Shown here: positions 29,610-38,599 of the stretch, piece after piece
Layout: each line of letters begins with the position of its first letter
Position numbering within the stretch: the stretch's first letter is position 1
Assembly: GCA_014382605.1 (NCBI GenBank)
Contig: JACNJM010000253.1
Coordinates: 1,385 to 49,182, forward strand
Direction: 5' to 3'
From: Anaerolineae bacterium
GTDB taxonomy: Bacteria > Chloroflexota > Anaerolineae > Anaerolineales > UBA11858
Length of the DNA: 47,798 bases
Made by a program: the position numbers and the translations under genes
Notes under the pieces: generated by a model
Told to the model about the DNA's origin: nothing
The model's database searches: none
The model's input: only the letters and a program-made list of their open reading frames with translations

Positions 29610-30412
29610 CTCAATAATTTCTCAAGCATTTCCGGCAAGACCCGCGACGTCAGGTCTAAACTCAAAGGGGTCACTGAAACATGCTTGCGGGTGAAAAGTG
29701 CATGAACATCCGAATCGGCAGAAGCTTCCCGCCAACTTTCGTTGACACGGTAGCCCATCACCGTGGGCTGATCCCAGGATGTGCGTTCTGGCTTTTCGGC
29801 GTGGTAATATCGTACTCGTGAAAGCCGGGTAATCTCCCAGGGCGTTTCCTGCGTGGCTTGAGCCGGAATCTCTACTTTGAGCACATCCACATCCGAGGGC
29901 ATCTGTTTTTGCAGTAATTTGCCCCCAAAATAAGCCGTAAAAAAAGCCGCGGCAGAAAAATCGACTTCTTGCGAATAGGAAAGGTGGTGTTCCAGTTTGG
30001 TGTCTAAAGAGATAGCCAGGGACGGGATGCCCAACGCAGCCGCTTCGAGCGCCGCGCCAACCGTGCCCGAAATGGTCACGCCGCTGCCGATATTAGCTCC
30101 GTAGTTAATCCCCGAAACCACCAGATCGGGCAAGCGAGGCATCACTTCCAACGCGCCGTGCAGCACGGCCTGGGCAGGCGATCCGCCCACCGCGTAAACC
30201 GTCCAGATACGGTCGTTGACTTGGAGTTGTTCAGGCGTAATCAGGCCATCGGTTGTATTGGGCAGGCTGCGCCCCATCCCCGAACTTTGCTCACGCGGGG
30301 CGGCCACAGTAACATAACCAATCGCTTCCAAGGCGGCCGCCGCGGCCCACAGGCCCGGCGAGCGAATGCCATCATCATTGGTGAGTAAGATTTGGGGTTT
30401 TTCAATTTTCAT
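29606..30412 (-). CDS. surE: 5'/3'-nucleotidase SurE
   Basis: ILLTNDDGIRSPGLWAAAAAL, VVSGINYGANIGSGVTISGTVGAALEAAALGIPSLAISLD; start trimmed to MKIEKPQ. Confidence 0.94.
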   Translation of the reverse strand: MKIEKPQILLTNDDGIRSPGLWAAAAALEAIGYVTVAAPREQSSGMGRSLPNTTDGLITPEQLQVNDRIWTVYAVGGSPAQAVLHGALEVMPRLPDLVVSGINYGANIGSGVTISGTVGAALEAAALGIPSLAISLDTKLEHHLSYSQEVDFSAAAFFTAYFGGKLLQKQMPSDVDVLKVEIPAQATQETPWEITRLSRVRYYHAEKPERTSWDQPTVMGYRVNESWREASADSDVHALFTRKHVSVTPLSLDLTSRVLPEMLEKLLS

Positions 30413-30416
30413 AGAT

Positions 30417-30445
30417 AAAAAAAGAGAGCGGGATTTTCCCGCTCT
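30417..30445 (-). terminator. Intrinsic terminator downstream of the tRNA cluster
   Basis: Minus strand agagcggga-aaa-tcccgctct-ctttttttat. Confidence 0.8.
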
Positions 30446-30451
30446 AATCTG

Positions 30452-30524
30452 CGCTCTCGGCGCGACTCGAACGCGCGACCCCTTAGTCCGCAACCAAGTG
30501 CTCTATCCACTGAGCTACGAGAGC
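30452..30524 (-). tRNA. tRNA-Arg (anticodon GCG)
   Basis: Cloverleaf by hand: GCTCTCG..CGAGAGC acceptor, CTTGG-TTGCGGA-CTAAG anticodon arm, GCGCG-TTCGAGT-CGCGC T arm. Confidence 0.92.
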
Positions 30525-30529
30525 AAAGG

Positions 30530-30618
30530 CGGGGAGGGCGGGATTCGAACCCGCGGTCGAGTTTTACCCCGACAACCGCTTAGCAGGCGGCCCCAATCAA
30601 CCACTCTGGCACCTCCCC
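30530..30618 (-). tRNA. tRNA-Ser (anticodon GCT)
   Basis: GGGGAGG acceptor, CCGC-CTGCTAA-GCGG anticodon arm, long variable arm, TTCGAAT. Confidence 0.92.
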
Positions 30619-30628
30619 AAGAAGTGCA

Positions 30629-30682
30629 GAATTATGAATGCAGAATACGAAATTAACGTTTCGTATTCTGCATTCATAATTC
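30629..30682. repeat. Perfect 24-bp-arm inverted repeat between two tRNA-Ser genes
   Basis: gaattatgaatgcagaatacgaaa-ttaacg-tttcgtattctgcattcataattc. Confidence 0.9.
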
Positions 30683-30696
30683 ACCATTTGTTAAGG

Positions 30697-30781
30697 CGGA
30701 GGGAGTGGGATTCGAACCCACGATGGATTGCTCCATACCTGTTTTCAAGACAGGCGCCTTCGTCCACTCGGCCATCCCTCC
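30697..30781 (-). tRNA. tRNA-Ser (anticodon TGA)
   Basis: GGAGGGA acceptor, CCTGT-CTTGAAA-ACAGG anticodon arm, long variable arm, TTCGAAT. Confidence 0.93.
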
Positions 30782-30819
30782 GGGGCGTGGGTTGGGAGAA
30801 CCCCTCCCAAGCGGGCTGA

Positions 30820-30848
30820 ATTCTACCATAGGTGAATCGGCGTGACAA
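30820..30848 (-). promoter_or_regulatory. Promoter of the tRNA cluster
   Basis: Minus strand TTGTCA-N17-TAGAAT. Confidence 0.65.
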
Positions 30849-30867
30849 TATTGCTGTTGAACTTCCC

Positions 30868-30896
30868 TTGACCAAACATCCCTTACAAGCTAGAAT
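30868..30896 (+). promoter_or_regulatory. Promoter of ffh
   Basis: TTGACC-N17-TAGAAT. Confidence 0.65.
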
Positions 30897-30952
30897 TCAG
30901 CGTTGCGGTTGGCCTGTTGTAGTGGTTGCCAGCCGCAATTTTGATGTTTATT

Positions 30953-32275
30953 ATGTTTGAGAATCTGACAGGCCGCCTCAACGAAGTTTTCGACAAATTG
31001 CGCCGCCGGGGCAAGCTCTCTGAACGCGATGTCGATGATGCCATGCGCGAAGTTCGTCTGGCTTTGTTGGAAGCGGATGTACATTACAAAGTTGCCAAAG
31101 AGTTTATCGCCCGCGTGCGCGAGCGCGCCGTCGGTCACGAAGTTTCGCGAGCGCTCAACCCCGGCCAGCAAATTATCAAGATTGTCAACGAAGAGTTGAT
31201 TGCCACGCTTGGCCAGGCCGCTCCGCTTGATTTGCGTGGTCCCAAACCGCGTGTCATCATGCTGGTGGGCTTGCAGGGCGCTGGTAAAACCACGGCGGCT
31301 GGAAAACTGGCGCGTATTTTGCGCGGGCAGGGTGAACGCGTGCTGATGGTTGCTGGCGACCCGTACCGCCCGGCGGCTGTGCAGCAGTTGCAAACCCTCG
31401 GCGAACGTTTGGGAATCGAAGTTTTTGCCCAGCCCGATATTGCTCCCCCCGAACTTGCCAAACGTGCCCATGATAAGGCGCAAAAGGGCGGTTTTGGTGC
31501 GGTCATTCTGGACACGGCCGGTCGCTCACAACTGGATGATACCCTGATGACCGAACTTCAGGCCATTACCGCGAAAGTGGATTTGACCGAAGTGCTGCTG
31601 GTTGTGGATGCCATGATCGGTCAGGAAGCGGTCAATATTGCCCAGGGTTTTCGCGAAGCGGTTCCGCTCTCGGGGTTGATCCTCACTAAGATGGATGGCG
31701 ATGCCCGCGGGGGCGCGGCGATCTCTATTCGCTCGGTCACTGGCGTGCCGATCAAATTCTTGGGTGTGGGCGAAGGCTTGGACGCGCTCGAAGTTTACGA
31801 TCCATCGCGCTTGTCTTCGCGCATTCTGGGGATGGGTGATGTCATCGGCCTGATCGAAAAAGCCGAGGCGGCCTTTGACACGGATACCGCCGAAGCGCAG
31901 GCCAAAAAGCTCATGTCGGGCGAGTTCACCCTTGAGGATTTCGGCGACCAACTCAAACAGGTGCGCAAGATGGGCCCGATTGGTCAACTGCTCGATATGG
32001 TCCCCGGCGGCATGGGTCAGATGGCAAAATCGGTGGATCCGCAAGAAGCCGAACAACAGCTCAAAAGAACGGAAGCCATTCTGAGTTCGATGACTGTGGC
32101 AGAGCGCCGCAAACCTAAACTCCTGAACGCCAGCCGCAAACGGCGAATTGCCTCGGGGTCTGGCACCCAGGTTCAGGATGTTAATCAATTGTTGAAACAG
32201 TATCGGGAAGCGCAGCGCATGATGAAGACCTTGCGAAAGTCAGGGATGCGCGGCCTCTCTGGTTTGTTTGGATAA
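30953..32275 (+). CDS. ffh: Signal recognition particle protein
   Basis: MFENLTGRLNEVFDKLRRRGKLSERDVDDAMREVRLALLEADV, GLQGAGKTTAAGKLA, GDPYRPAAVQQL, DTAGRSQLDD, Met-rich M domain. Confidence 0.97.
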   Translation: MFENLTGRLNEVFDKLRRRGKLSERDVDDAMREVRLALLEADVHYKVAKEFIARVRERAVGHEVSRALNPGQQIIKIVNEELIATLGQAAPLDLRGPKPRVIMLVGLQGAGKTTAAGKLARILRGQGERVLMVAGDPYRPAAVQQLQTLGERLGIEVFAQPDIAPPELAKRAHDKAQKGGFGAVILDTAGRSQLDDTLMTELQAITAKVDLTEVLLVVDAMIGQEAVNIAQGFREAVPLSGLILTKMDGDARGGAAISIRSVTGVPIKFLGVGEGLDALEVYDPSRLSSRILGMGDVIGLIEKAEAAFDTDTAEAQAKKLMSGEFTLEDFGDQLKQVRKMGPIGQLLDMVPGGMGQMAKSVDPQEAEQQLKRTEAILSSMTVAERRKPKLLNASRKRRIASGSGTQVQDVNQLLKQYREAQRMMKTLRKSGMRGLSGLFG

Positions 32276-32389
32276 AACGTAAAGCAGAAGCAGTGTGCGC
32301 CCCTTCAGCGCAACCCCTCTCACTGTAGATGGCGATACGACACTATATATTAATACCCAATATCTGTAACTGAAGGAGACAGATCAATT

Positions 32390-32842
32390 ATGGTACGCAT
32401 TCGACTGCGCCGCATTGGCGCAAAAAAGCAGCCCAGCTATCGTGTTGTGGCAGCAGACAAAGAAAGCCCCCGCGATGGACGTTTTCTGGAAGTTTTGGGT
32501 TTTTATAACCCGCGTACAGAGCCATCAACAATTGAATTCACCGAAGATCGCGTGTATCACTGGTTGAGTGTTGGTGCACAGCCTTCGGATTCTGTGAGTA
32601 GCTTGTTTCGGCAGGTTGGTTTGATGGATCGTTTCGAACGCTTCAAAGCTGGTGAAGCTGTTGAAAAACTACTTGAAGAAGCCGCTGCTGCTATGGAAGC
32701 TCGTAATGTTGATCCGCGCACCCGTCGCGATGATTTGATTGCACAGGCTGCAAAAGCGAAACCCGCCGAACCAAAAGCAGAACCGCAGGTGGAAGAAACT
32801 GAAGCTGAAACTGAAGCTGAAACTGAAACCGAAGAAGCATAA
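32390..32842 (+). CDS. rpsP: 30S ribosomal protein S16 with acidic C-terminal extension
   Basis: MVRIRLRRIGAKKQPSYRVVAADKESPRDGRFLEVLGFYNP; tail ETEAETEAETETEEA. Confidence 0.96.
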   Translation: MVRIRLRRIGAKKQPSYRVVAADKESPRDGRFLEVLGFYNPRTEPSTIEFTEDRVYHWLSVGAQPSDSVSSLFRQVGLMDRFERFKAGEAVEKLLEEAAAAMEARNVDPRTRRDDLIAQAAKAKPAEPKAEPQVEETEAETEAETETEEA

Positions 32843-32949
32843 GTTTGTGACAGTTTCTGATACGATAGGTGTGTGACGCAAAAATTGGTTTGCATGCCTA
32901 TCGATTGAATTTCTTTTCTAGAATTGATGAGAAATATGGGAGGTGCTTT

Positions 32950-33186
32950 GTGAAAAGCCTGGTAGAGTTCATTGCTCGTTCGCTCGTAAATGATCCGATG
33001 GAAGTTGTCGTAGATCAGAAAAACCACGGTTCCAAAGTTTATTTACACCTCCGGGTTGCGAAAGAAGACATGGGACGCGTAATTGGTAAAGGGGGGCGTG
33101 TAGCCAATGCCATTCGTAGGCTGCTTTATGTTGCCGCAGCGCGCGAAGGTAAAAACGCCACTCTTGATATTGATGATCCACGATGA
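32950..33186 (+). CDS. khpA: KH-domain RNA-binding protein KhpA
   Basis: GTG start; SLVEFIARSLVNDPMEVVVDQ...GRVIGKGGRVANAIRRLLYVAA. Confidence 0.9.
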   Translation: MKSLVEFIARSLVNDPMEVVVDQKNHGSKVYLHLRVAKEDMGRVIGKGGRVANAIRRLLYVAAAREGKNATLDIDDPR

Positions 33187-33752
33187 TCTTTGAACGCATC
33201 AATTTTTCTCCTGAGCATAAAGCAGGCTCGTCACAAATGGGTGGCGAGCCTGAATTCTTAGTCGTTGGGAAGCTGCGTAAACCGCACGGGCTACGCGGTG
33301 AGATGCTCATGTCCGTGTGGACAGATTTCCCCGAGCGCATACTGCCCGGTAATATGCTCTATGCTGGCGAAGCGCACCGACCCCTGGAAATTGAGAGCGT
33401 CCGTTGGCATCGGCAGGATTTACTGATCGCTTTTTCTGGCTTGCTCGACCGCGAGCAGGTTGGCGAATTTCGCAATCAAATTATTTCTGTGCGCGCCGCG
33501 GATAGCCCCGAATTGGATGAAGGCGAATACTATCTACACCAATTGCTGGGCTTGCAAGTCATCGAAGACGCTACCGGGCATTTGCTGGGCAGCGTAGAAA
33601 AAATCATTGACACGGGCGCTAACGATGTCTTTCTGGTACGCTCACCAAATGGCGGCGAAGTATTGCTCCCAGATATTGAATCGGTTGTTCTGTCTATTGA
33701 TTTGAAAGAAAGTCAGATTCGGGTTCATTTGCTGCCCGGGTTAATTGTGTAA
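33183..33752 (+). CDS. rimM: Ribosome maturation factor RimM
   Basis: FLVVGKLRKPHGLRGEMLMSVWTDFPER, DEGEYYLHQLLGLQV, SPNGGEVLLPDIESVVLSIDL. Confidence 0.93.
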   Translation: MIFERINFSPEHKAGSSQMGGEPEFLVVGKLRKPHGLRGEMLMSVWTDFPERILPGNMLYAGEAHRPLEIESVRWHRQDLLIAFSGLLDREQVGEFRNQIISVRAADSPELDEGEYYLHQLLGLQVIEDATGHLLGSVEKIIDTGANDVFLVRSPNGGEVLLPDIESVVLSIDLKESQIRVHLLPGLIV

Positions 33753-33770
33753 ATATAGAGATGTAGATGT

Positions 33771-33815
33771 AAAAAAGGGAGTGGCGATGGCTATGGCAGC
33801 GCCACTCCCTTTTTT
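33771..33815 (+). terminator. Intrinsic terminator after rimM
   Basis: aaaaaagggagtggcg ... cgccactccctttttt, perfect 16-bp arms. Confidence 0.85.
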
Positions 33816-33990
33816 GCGCCTTGACACATAAAAAAACAATATGGTATTCTGATGCACGCTTTTTTGACTGCTTTACGAAGATTCTCGCGGGAAGCCCTAG
33901 ATATTTGGGTGTATCTTCCAAGAGAAGTGGGGGGAAGCAAGCTGTGACTGGCTTGAGCTGCCCCATAAAAATCGACTGAACCAGGGGTTG

Positions 33991-35109
33991 GTGTTGACAG
34001 AGAATCAGAAATATTGGGTTGGTTTCAACTTGGTCAAAGGGATTGGCGCAGTCCGTTTGCAAAGATTGCTGGAATATTTTGGTGATCTGGAAACCGCCTG
34101 GAATGCGTCTCCTGAAACTCTTTGTGAAGCGGGTTTAAGCCAGCGCATTGTTGCCAACTTTGTTCAACTGCGCAAGGATGTTGATCTGGCCGATGTTTTG
34201 CAAGCTATTCAGGCACAAGGGATCCGTGTACTCACCTGGGATGATGAAGATTATCCCGCGCGGCTCAAGGCATTGGATACCGCGCCTCCGGTGCTTTTTC
34301 TGCGTGGGGAGTTGATCCCAGAAGATGAGTGGGCCGTTGCCATAGTGGGGACGCGCCGCATCACAGCCTATGGCCGTCAAGTGACCGAGAGCATCGTGCG
34401 CACCCTGGTGCGTAATGGTGTGACGATTATCAGTGGCCTGGCGCGCGGCGTTGATGGGATTGCACATAAAGCTGCGTTGGATGCTGGCGGGCGCACAATT
34501 GCTGTGCTAGGCAGCGGCGTAGATCGTATTTATCCACCGGAGCATCGCGGGCTGGCCGAGCAAATTGCTCAGAATGGCGCGATCCTTAGCGATTATTCCG
34601 TTGGTACGCACCCCGATGCGCGTAATTTTCCGCCGCGCAATCGCATTATTGCCGGACTTTCGATGGCAACGGTGGTTGTGGAGGCAGGCCGCAAAAGCGG
34701 CGCGCTGATTACCGCCGAATTCGCTGCCGAACAAGGGCGTGAGGTATTTGCCGTGCCGGGAAACGTGCTGACCCCACAAAGCAAAGGCACAAATTGGCTG
34801 ATCCAACAAGGCGCTCACCCTTTGTTGGATCCGGAAGAAATTTTACAAACGCTGGATTTGACCATGATCTCAGCCCATCGACAGGCTCGCACGGTATTGC
34901 CTGCCGATGCCACTGAAGCACAATTATTTGCTGTGCTCGATCATAGTCCTGTGCATGTAGATGAAATTCGCTCCCGCACGAACTTACCCATTGAGCAAGT
35001 TACCGCCGCCCTGGCGATGATGGAACTCAAAGGCATGGTGCGTCAGGTCAGCGGAATGCGTTATTATGCTGTGCGCGAAGTTGGTTCCGATTATCATACG
35101 GATAAGTGA
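33991..35109 (+). CDS. dprA: DNA processing protein DprA
   Basis: VAIVGTRRITAYGRQVTESIVRTLVRNGVTIISGLARGVDGIAHKAALDAGGRTIAVLGSGVDRIYPPEH; start ambiguous among TTG 33988, GTG 33991 and TTG 33994. Confidence 0.93.
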   Translation: MLTENQKYWVGFNLVKGIGAVRLQRLLEYFGDLETAWNASPETLCEAGLSQRIVANFVQLRKDVDLADVLQAIQAQGIRVLTWDDEDYPARLKALDTAPPVLFLRGELIPEDEWAVAIVGTRRITAYGRQVTESIVRTLVRNGVTIISGLARGVDGIAHKAALDAGGRTIAVLGSGVDRIYPPEHRGLAEQIAQNGAILSDYSVGTHPDARNFPPRNRIIAGLSMATVVVEAGRKSGALITAEFAAEQGREVFAVPGNVLTPQSKGTNWLIQQGAHPLLDPEEILQTLDLTMISAHRQARTVLPADATEAQLFAVLDHSPVHVDEIRSRTNLPIEQVTAALAMMELKGMVRQVSGMRYYAVREVGSDYHTDK

Positions 35110-35112
35110 TGA

Positions 35113-36201
35113 ATGAATGAGCATTATTATGCCGTGATTATGGCTGGCGGTGGTGGTACTCGTCTTTGGCCGTTATCGCGGGTTGCAAACCCAAAACAGA
35201 TGCTCCCTTTGGTTGGGGAACGTTCTTTATTCCAAATCTCCGTTGACCGCCTGGATGGTATTTTTGCGCCAGAACGCATCTTTGTTGTTACCGTAGCGGA
35301 GCAGGCGGCGGCATTGCAGGCACAGTGCCCCCAAATTCCGGTTGAGAATTATTTGTTAGAGCCAATGCCGCGTGGCACCGCCTCGGTGGTGGGGCTGGCC
35401 GCGGTTGCGCTGGCGGCGCGTGATCCGCAGGCAATAATGGCTGTACTAACTGCCGACCATATCTTTAAAAACGAAGGCTATTTCCAGGCATTATTGCTGG
35501 CTGCTTTTGATGCCGCTCAAGACGGACATCTGGTTACGCTGGGCATTGCGCCTACATTTCCGGCGACGGGTTATGGCTATATCCAGCAGGGCGAGCGGGT
35601 TGCCAAATATCAGGATTTGAATGCCTATGCTGTACGCCGTTTTGTAGAGAAGCCCGATGAGTCATACGCTCGTGAAATGCTCGCAAGCGGCGATCACGCC
35701 TGGAACTCGGGGATGTTCGTCTGGCAGGTGGCGCGCATTCAGGCTGAATTTCGTCGCCAGATGCCAGAACTTGCCTCAATGTTAAATGAAATCTCCGAGG
35801 CCTGGAACCAACCCCAGAGCGAGTCCGTTGTGCGGCGGCTTTGGCCGCAAATTCAACCGGAAACGATTGATTATGGCATTATGGAAAATGCTGAGGATGT
35901 TGTTGTGATCCCCGCGGAAGGATTGGGCTGGAATGATGTTGGGAGTTGGGAGGCGCTGTTTGATATTTTTCCTGCCGATGAGCGGGGAAATATCGCACTG
36001 GGGGGGCGGCATCTGGCCCTCGATACACAACAAACATTGGTCTTCACATCCAATGAAGAGCGTCTGATTGTGACCATTGGGGTGGATGATTTGGTGGTGG
36101 TGGACACCGGAGATGTTTTAATGGTTTGCAAGAAAGATCAGGCGCAAAAAGTTCGCCAGATTGTACAAAATTTAAAAGCGACGGGTCGCCAGTATTTGTA
36201 G
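35113..36201 (+). CDS. Mannose-1-phosphate guanylyltransferase
   Basis: YAVIMAGGGGTRLWPLSRVANPKQMLPLVGERSLFQ, GTASVVGLAAVALA, FVEKPDESYAREMLASGDHAWNSGMFVW. Confidence 0.93.
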   Translation: MNEHYYAVIMAGGGGTRLWPLSRVANPKQMLPLVGERSLFQISVDRLDGIFAPERIFVVTVAEQAAALQAQCPQIPVENYLLEPMPRGTASVVGLAAVALAARDPQAIMAVLTADHIFKNEGYFQALLLAAFDAAQDGHLVTLGIAPTFPATGYGYIQQGERVAKYQDLNAYAVRRFVEKPDESYAREMLASGDHAWNSGMFVWQVARIQAEFRRQMPELASMLNEISEAWNQPQSESVVRRLWPQIQPETIDYGIMENAEDVVVIPAEGLGWNDVGSWEALFDIFPADERGNIALGGRHLALDTQQTLVFTSNEERLIVTIGVDDLVVVDTGDVLMVCKKDQAQKVRQIVQNLKATGRQYL

Positions 36202-36223
36202 GCGGCATGTGTTTGGAGTTTTT

Positions 36224-38542
36224 ATGGAAGCCTATTGTGTGAAGTGTAAGACAAAACGCGAAATTGGCAGCCCGGAAGCTGTTTTTACAGCATCGGGGAC
36301 CCCAGCGACACGCGGCGTTTGTTTGGAATGTACTACCGGCCTGTACCGGATGGGACGCACACCGGCGCATGAAGGTCTGACGCCGCCTGAAGTTACCAGG
36401 CGACCGCGTAAGAAAAAAGAAGTCAAGCGTTCCGGGAAGTTGGTGATTGTTGAGTCGCCTGCCAAAGCGAAAACAGTGGGGCGTTATTTGGGCAAGGGGT
36501 ATAAAGTGCGCGCTTCAGTAGGCCACGTGCGCGATTTGCTGCGCTCACAGCTCTCGGTGGATGTCGAGAACGATTTCATGCCGAAATACCGTGTTCCCAA
36601 CGAAAAGCGCGATGTGGTCAAAGAGTTAAAAGTTTTGGCAAATCAGGCTGAAGAAATTTATTTGGCGACCGATCTCGACCGGGAAGGCGAAGCGATTGCC
36701 TGGCATTTGATGGAATCGGCTGAAATTGAACCGGAGCGCACCCGGCGGGTGGTTTTTCATGAAATCACGCGCCCGGCGATTGAAGAAGCATTTACTCATC
36801 CGCGTGCGCTGGATATGGATTTGGTCAACGCCCAACAGGGGCGCCGCATTTTAGATCGTCTGGTGGGGTACAGTATTAGCCCGTTGCTGTGGCAAAAAGT
36901 GCGCGGCCGTCTTTCGGCGGGGCGTGTGCAATCGGTGGCTTTGCGGTTGATTGTGGAGCGCGAGCGCGAAATTGATGCCTTTATCCCGGTAGAATACTGG
37001 ACGATTGCGGCAGAATTTTCTCCGAATGGCGATAAAGAAAAATTCATCGCCAAGCTGGTGCGGGTTAATGGTGAAGAGCCAAGTTTATCCATCGAAGCCG
37101 ATGTTATTCCACTGCTGGTGGATATGGAGCGGGCCAAATATGCCGTCAGCAAAACCAAAAAGGGCACCCGTCGTCGTAATCCACAGGCGCCGTTTACCAC
37201 CAGCACCATGCAGCAAGATGCCTCCCGCCGATTAAGTTTTACCGCGCGGCGCACCATGCGAATAGCCCAGCAATTATACGAGGGCGTGGATGTGGGCGAT
37301 GGCGGACAGACAGGTTTGATTACCTATATGCGTACGGATTCCACCAATATCTCTGCGGTGGCACAGGCTGAAGCGCGCAAATTTATCGTTGGGCAATATG
37401 GCGAAAAATATGCTCCAAAAGAAACGCCTGAATATCGAACCAAAGCCCGCCGGGCGCAAGAAGCACACGAAGCTGTGCGCCCAACTTCAGCGTATCGCAC
37501 GCCGAAAGCTATCAAGAGTTTTTTGACGCGTGATCAGTACCGGCTGTATCAACTGATTTGGCAGCGCTTTGTAGCATCTCAAATGACCCCGGCCGTTTAT
37601 AATACGATCTCGGTAGAGATTGAAGGGTCTGAAGTAAAAAATACTTATTTGCTGCGTGCATCTGGTTCTACAATTAAGTTCCCGGGCTTTTTGGTGGTCT
37701 ATAAAGAACTTAAGCAGGAAGATGATGCAGATATGCTTGTTCCTACAGATTTAACCGTCGGGCAGTTATTAAAACTCCTTCGTTTAATCCCTGAACAGCA
37801 TTTCACCCAGCCGCCGCCCCGTTTTTCAGATGCGTCTCTGGTTAAGGAACTGGAAGAGAACGGGATTGGCCGACCATCAACCTACGCGCCCACACTTTCC
37901 ACGTTGCAAAACCGCGGCTATATTATCCGCGAGCAACGGCGCTTGTTCCCGACAGAAACTGGCGAATTGGTTAATGATCTGCTTGTCGAGCATTTTTCCA
38001 ATATTGTCGATGTGAGTTTCACGGCGGAGATGGAAGAAAACCTGGATCAGGTTGCAGATGGCAAACAGACCTGGGTGGATGTGATTCGCGATTTTTACAC
38101 CCCCTTTGAGAAGCAACTTGAACTCGCCAAAGAACAAATGCCAGATGTGAATACCGGCCCTGAACCCATTGGGCGCGCCTGTCCGGAATGTTCGCAAGAA
38201 CTGGTCATCCGTTGGGGGCGGCATGGTAAATTCATTGGTTGTAGCAATTTCCCGACGTGTCGTTACACAGAGCCCTGGTTGGAAAAAATTGGTGTGTTCT
38301 GTCCGGATGACGGCGGCGACCTTGTTATTCGAAAAACACGCCGGGGTCGTATTTTCTATGGTTGTTCCAACTATCCAGAGTGTGAATTCTCATCCTGGAA
38401 GCGACCGCTGCCGGTGCCATGTCCCAAATGTGGCGGTTTGCTGGTTGCCAATAACAAACATCAGGTTGCCTGTATAAAATGCGAAGAAGTATTTATGCGC
38501 GATGCTGTCATCCCGGATGAGCTTTCAGAAGACGCTGAGTAG
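36224..38542 (+). CDS. topA: DNA topoisomerase I with N-terminal DUF5679-like Cys motif domain and C-terminal zinc ribbons
   Basis: N-term MEAYCVKCKTKREIGSPEAVF...GVCLEC; TOPRIM KLVIVESPAKAKTVGRYLG; GLITYMRTDSTNIS; C-term CX2C ribbons. Confidence 0.95.
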   Translation: MEAYCVKCKTKREIGSPEAVFTASGTPATRGVCLECTTGLYRMGRTPAHEGLTPPEVTRRPRKKKEVKRSGKLVIVESPAKAKTVGRYLGKGYKVRASVGHVRDLLRSQLSVDVENDFMPKYRVPNEKRDVVKELKVLANQAEEIYLATDLDREGEAIAWHLMESAEIEPERTRRVVFHEITRPAIEEAFTHPRALDMDLVNAQQGRRILDRLVGYSISPLLWQKVRGRLSAGRVQSVALRLIVEREREIDAFIPVEYWTIAAEFSPNGDKEKFIAKLVRVNGEEPSLSIEADVIPLLVDMERAKYAVSKTKKGTRRRNPQAPFTTSTMQQDASRRLSFTARRTMRIAQQLYEGVDVGDGGQTGLITYMRTDSTNISAVAQAEARKFIVGQYGEKYAPKETPEYRTKARRAQEAHEAVRPTSAYRTPKAIKSFLTRDQYRLYQLIWQRFVASQMTPAVYNTISVEIEGSEVKNTYLLRASGSTIKFPGFLVVYKELKQEDDADMLVPTDLTVGQLLKLLRLIPEQHFTQPPPRFSDASLVKELEENGIGRPSTYAPTLSTLQNRGYIIREQRRLFPTETGELVNDLLVEHFSNIVDVSFTAEMEENLDQVADGKQTWVDVIRDFYTPFEKQLELAKEQMPDVNTGPEPIGRACPECSQELVIRWGRHGKFIGCSNFPTCRYTEPWLEKIGVFCPDDGGDLVIRKTRRGRIFYGCSNYPECEFSSWKRPLPVPCPKCGGLLVANNKHQVACIKCEEVFMRDAVIPDELSEDAE

Positions 38543-38599
38543 CCTGGCATAAGGCTTGCAACAGACTAAAAGTTGTTCGTAACGTGAACTTGTGAGGGA

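Noticed and set aside
30366-30656. 96-aa plus-strand ORF (MPSSLVSKIWGFSIFIDKKRERDFPALICALGATRTRDPLVRNQ...)
   Set aside because: It runs antisense through the surE start, tRNA-Arg and tRNA-Ser(GCT); the GATRTRDPLVRNQ/GGEGGIRTRG type strings are well-known mis-annotated tRNA antisense translations.
32557-33027. 156-aa minus-strand ORF opposite rpsP/khpA
   Set aside because: Ser/Val-rich string is the antisense of the Glu/Thr repeat tail of S16.
33860-33990. SRP RNA (4.5S) or tmRNA in the dprA upstream region
   Set aside because: No GGAAGCAGCC-type SRP apical motif and no tmRNA-like termini were seen; left as an unassigned structured region.
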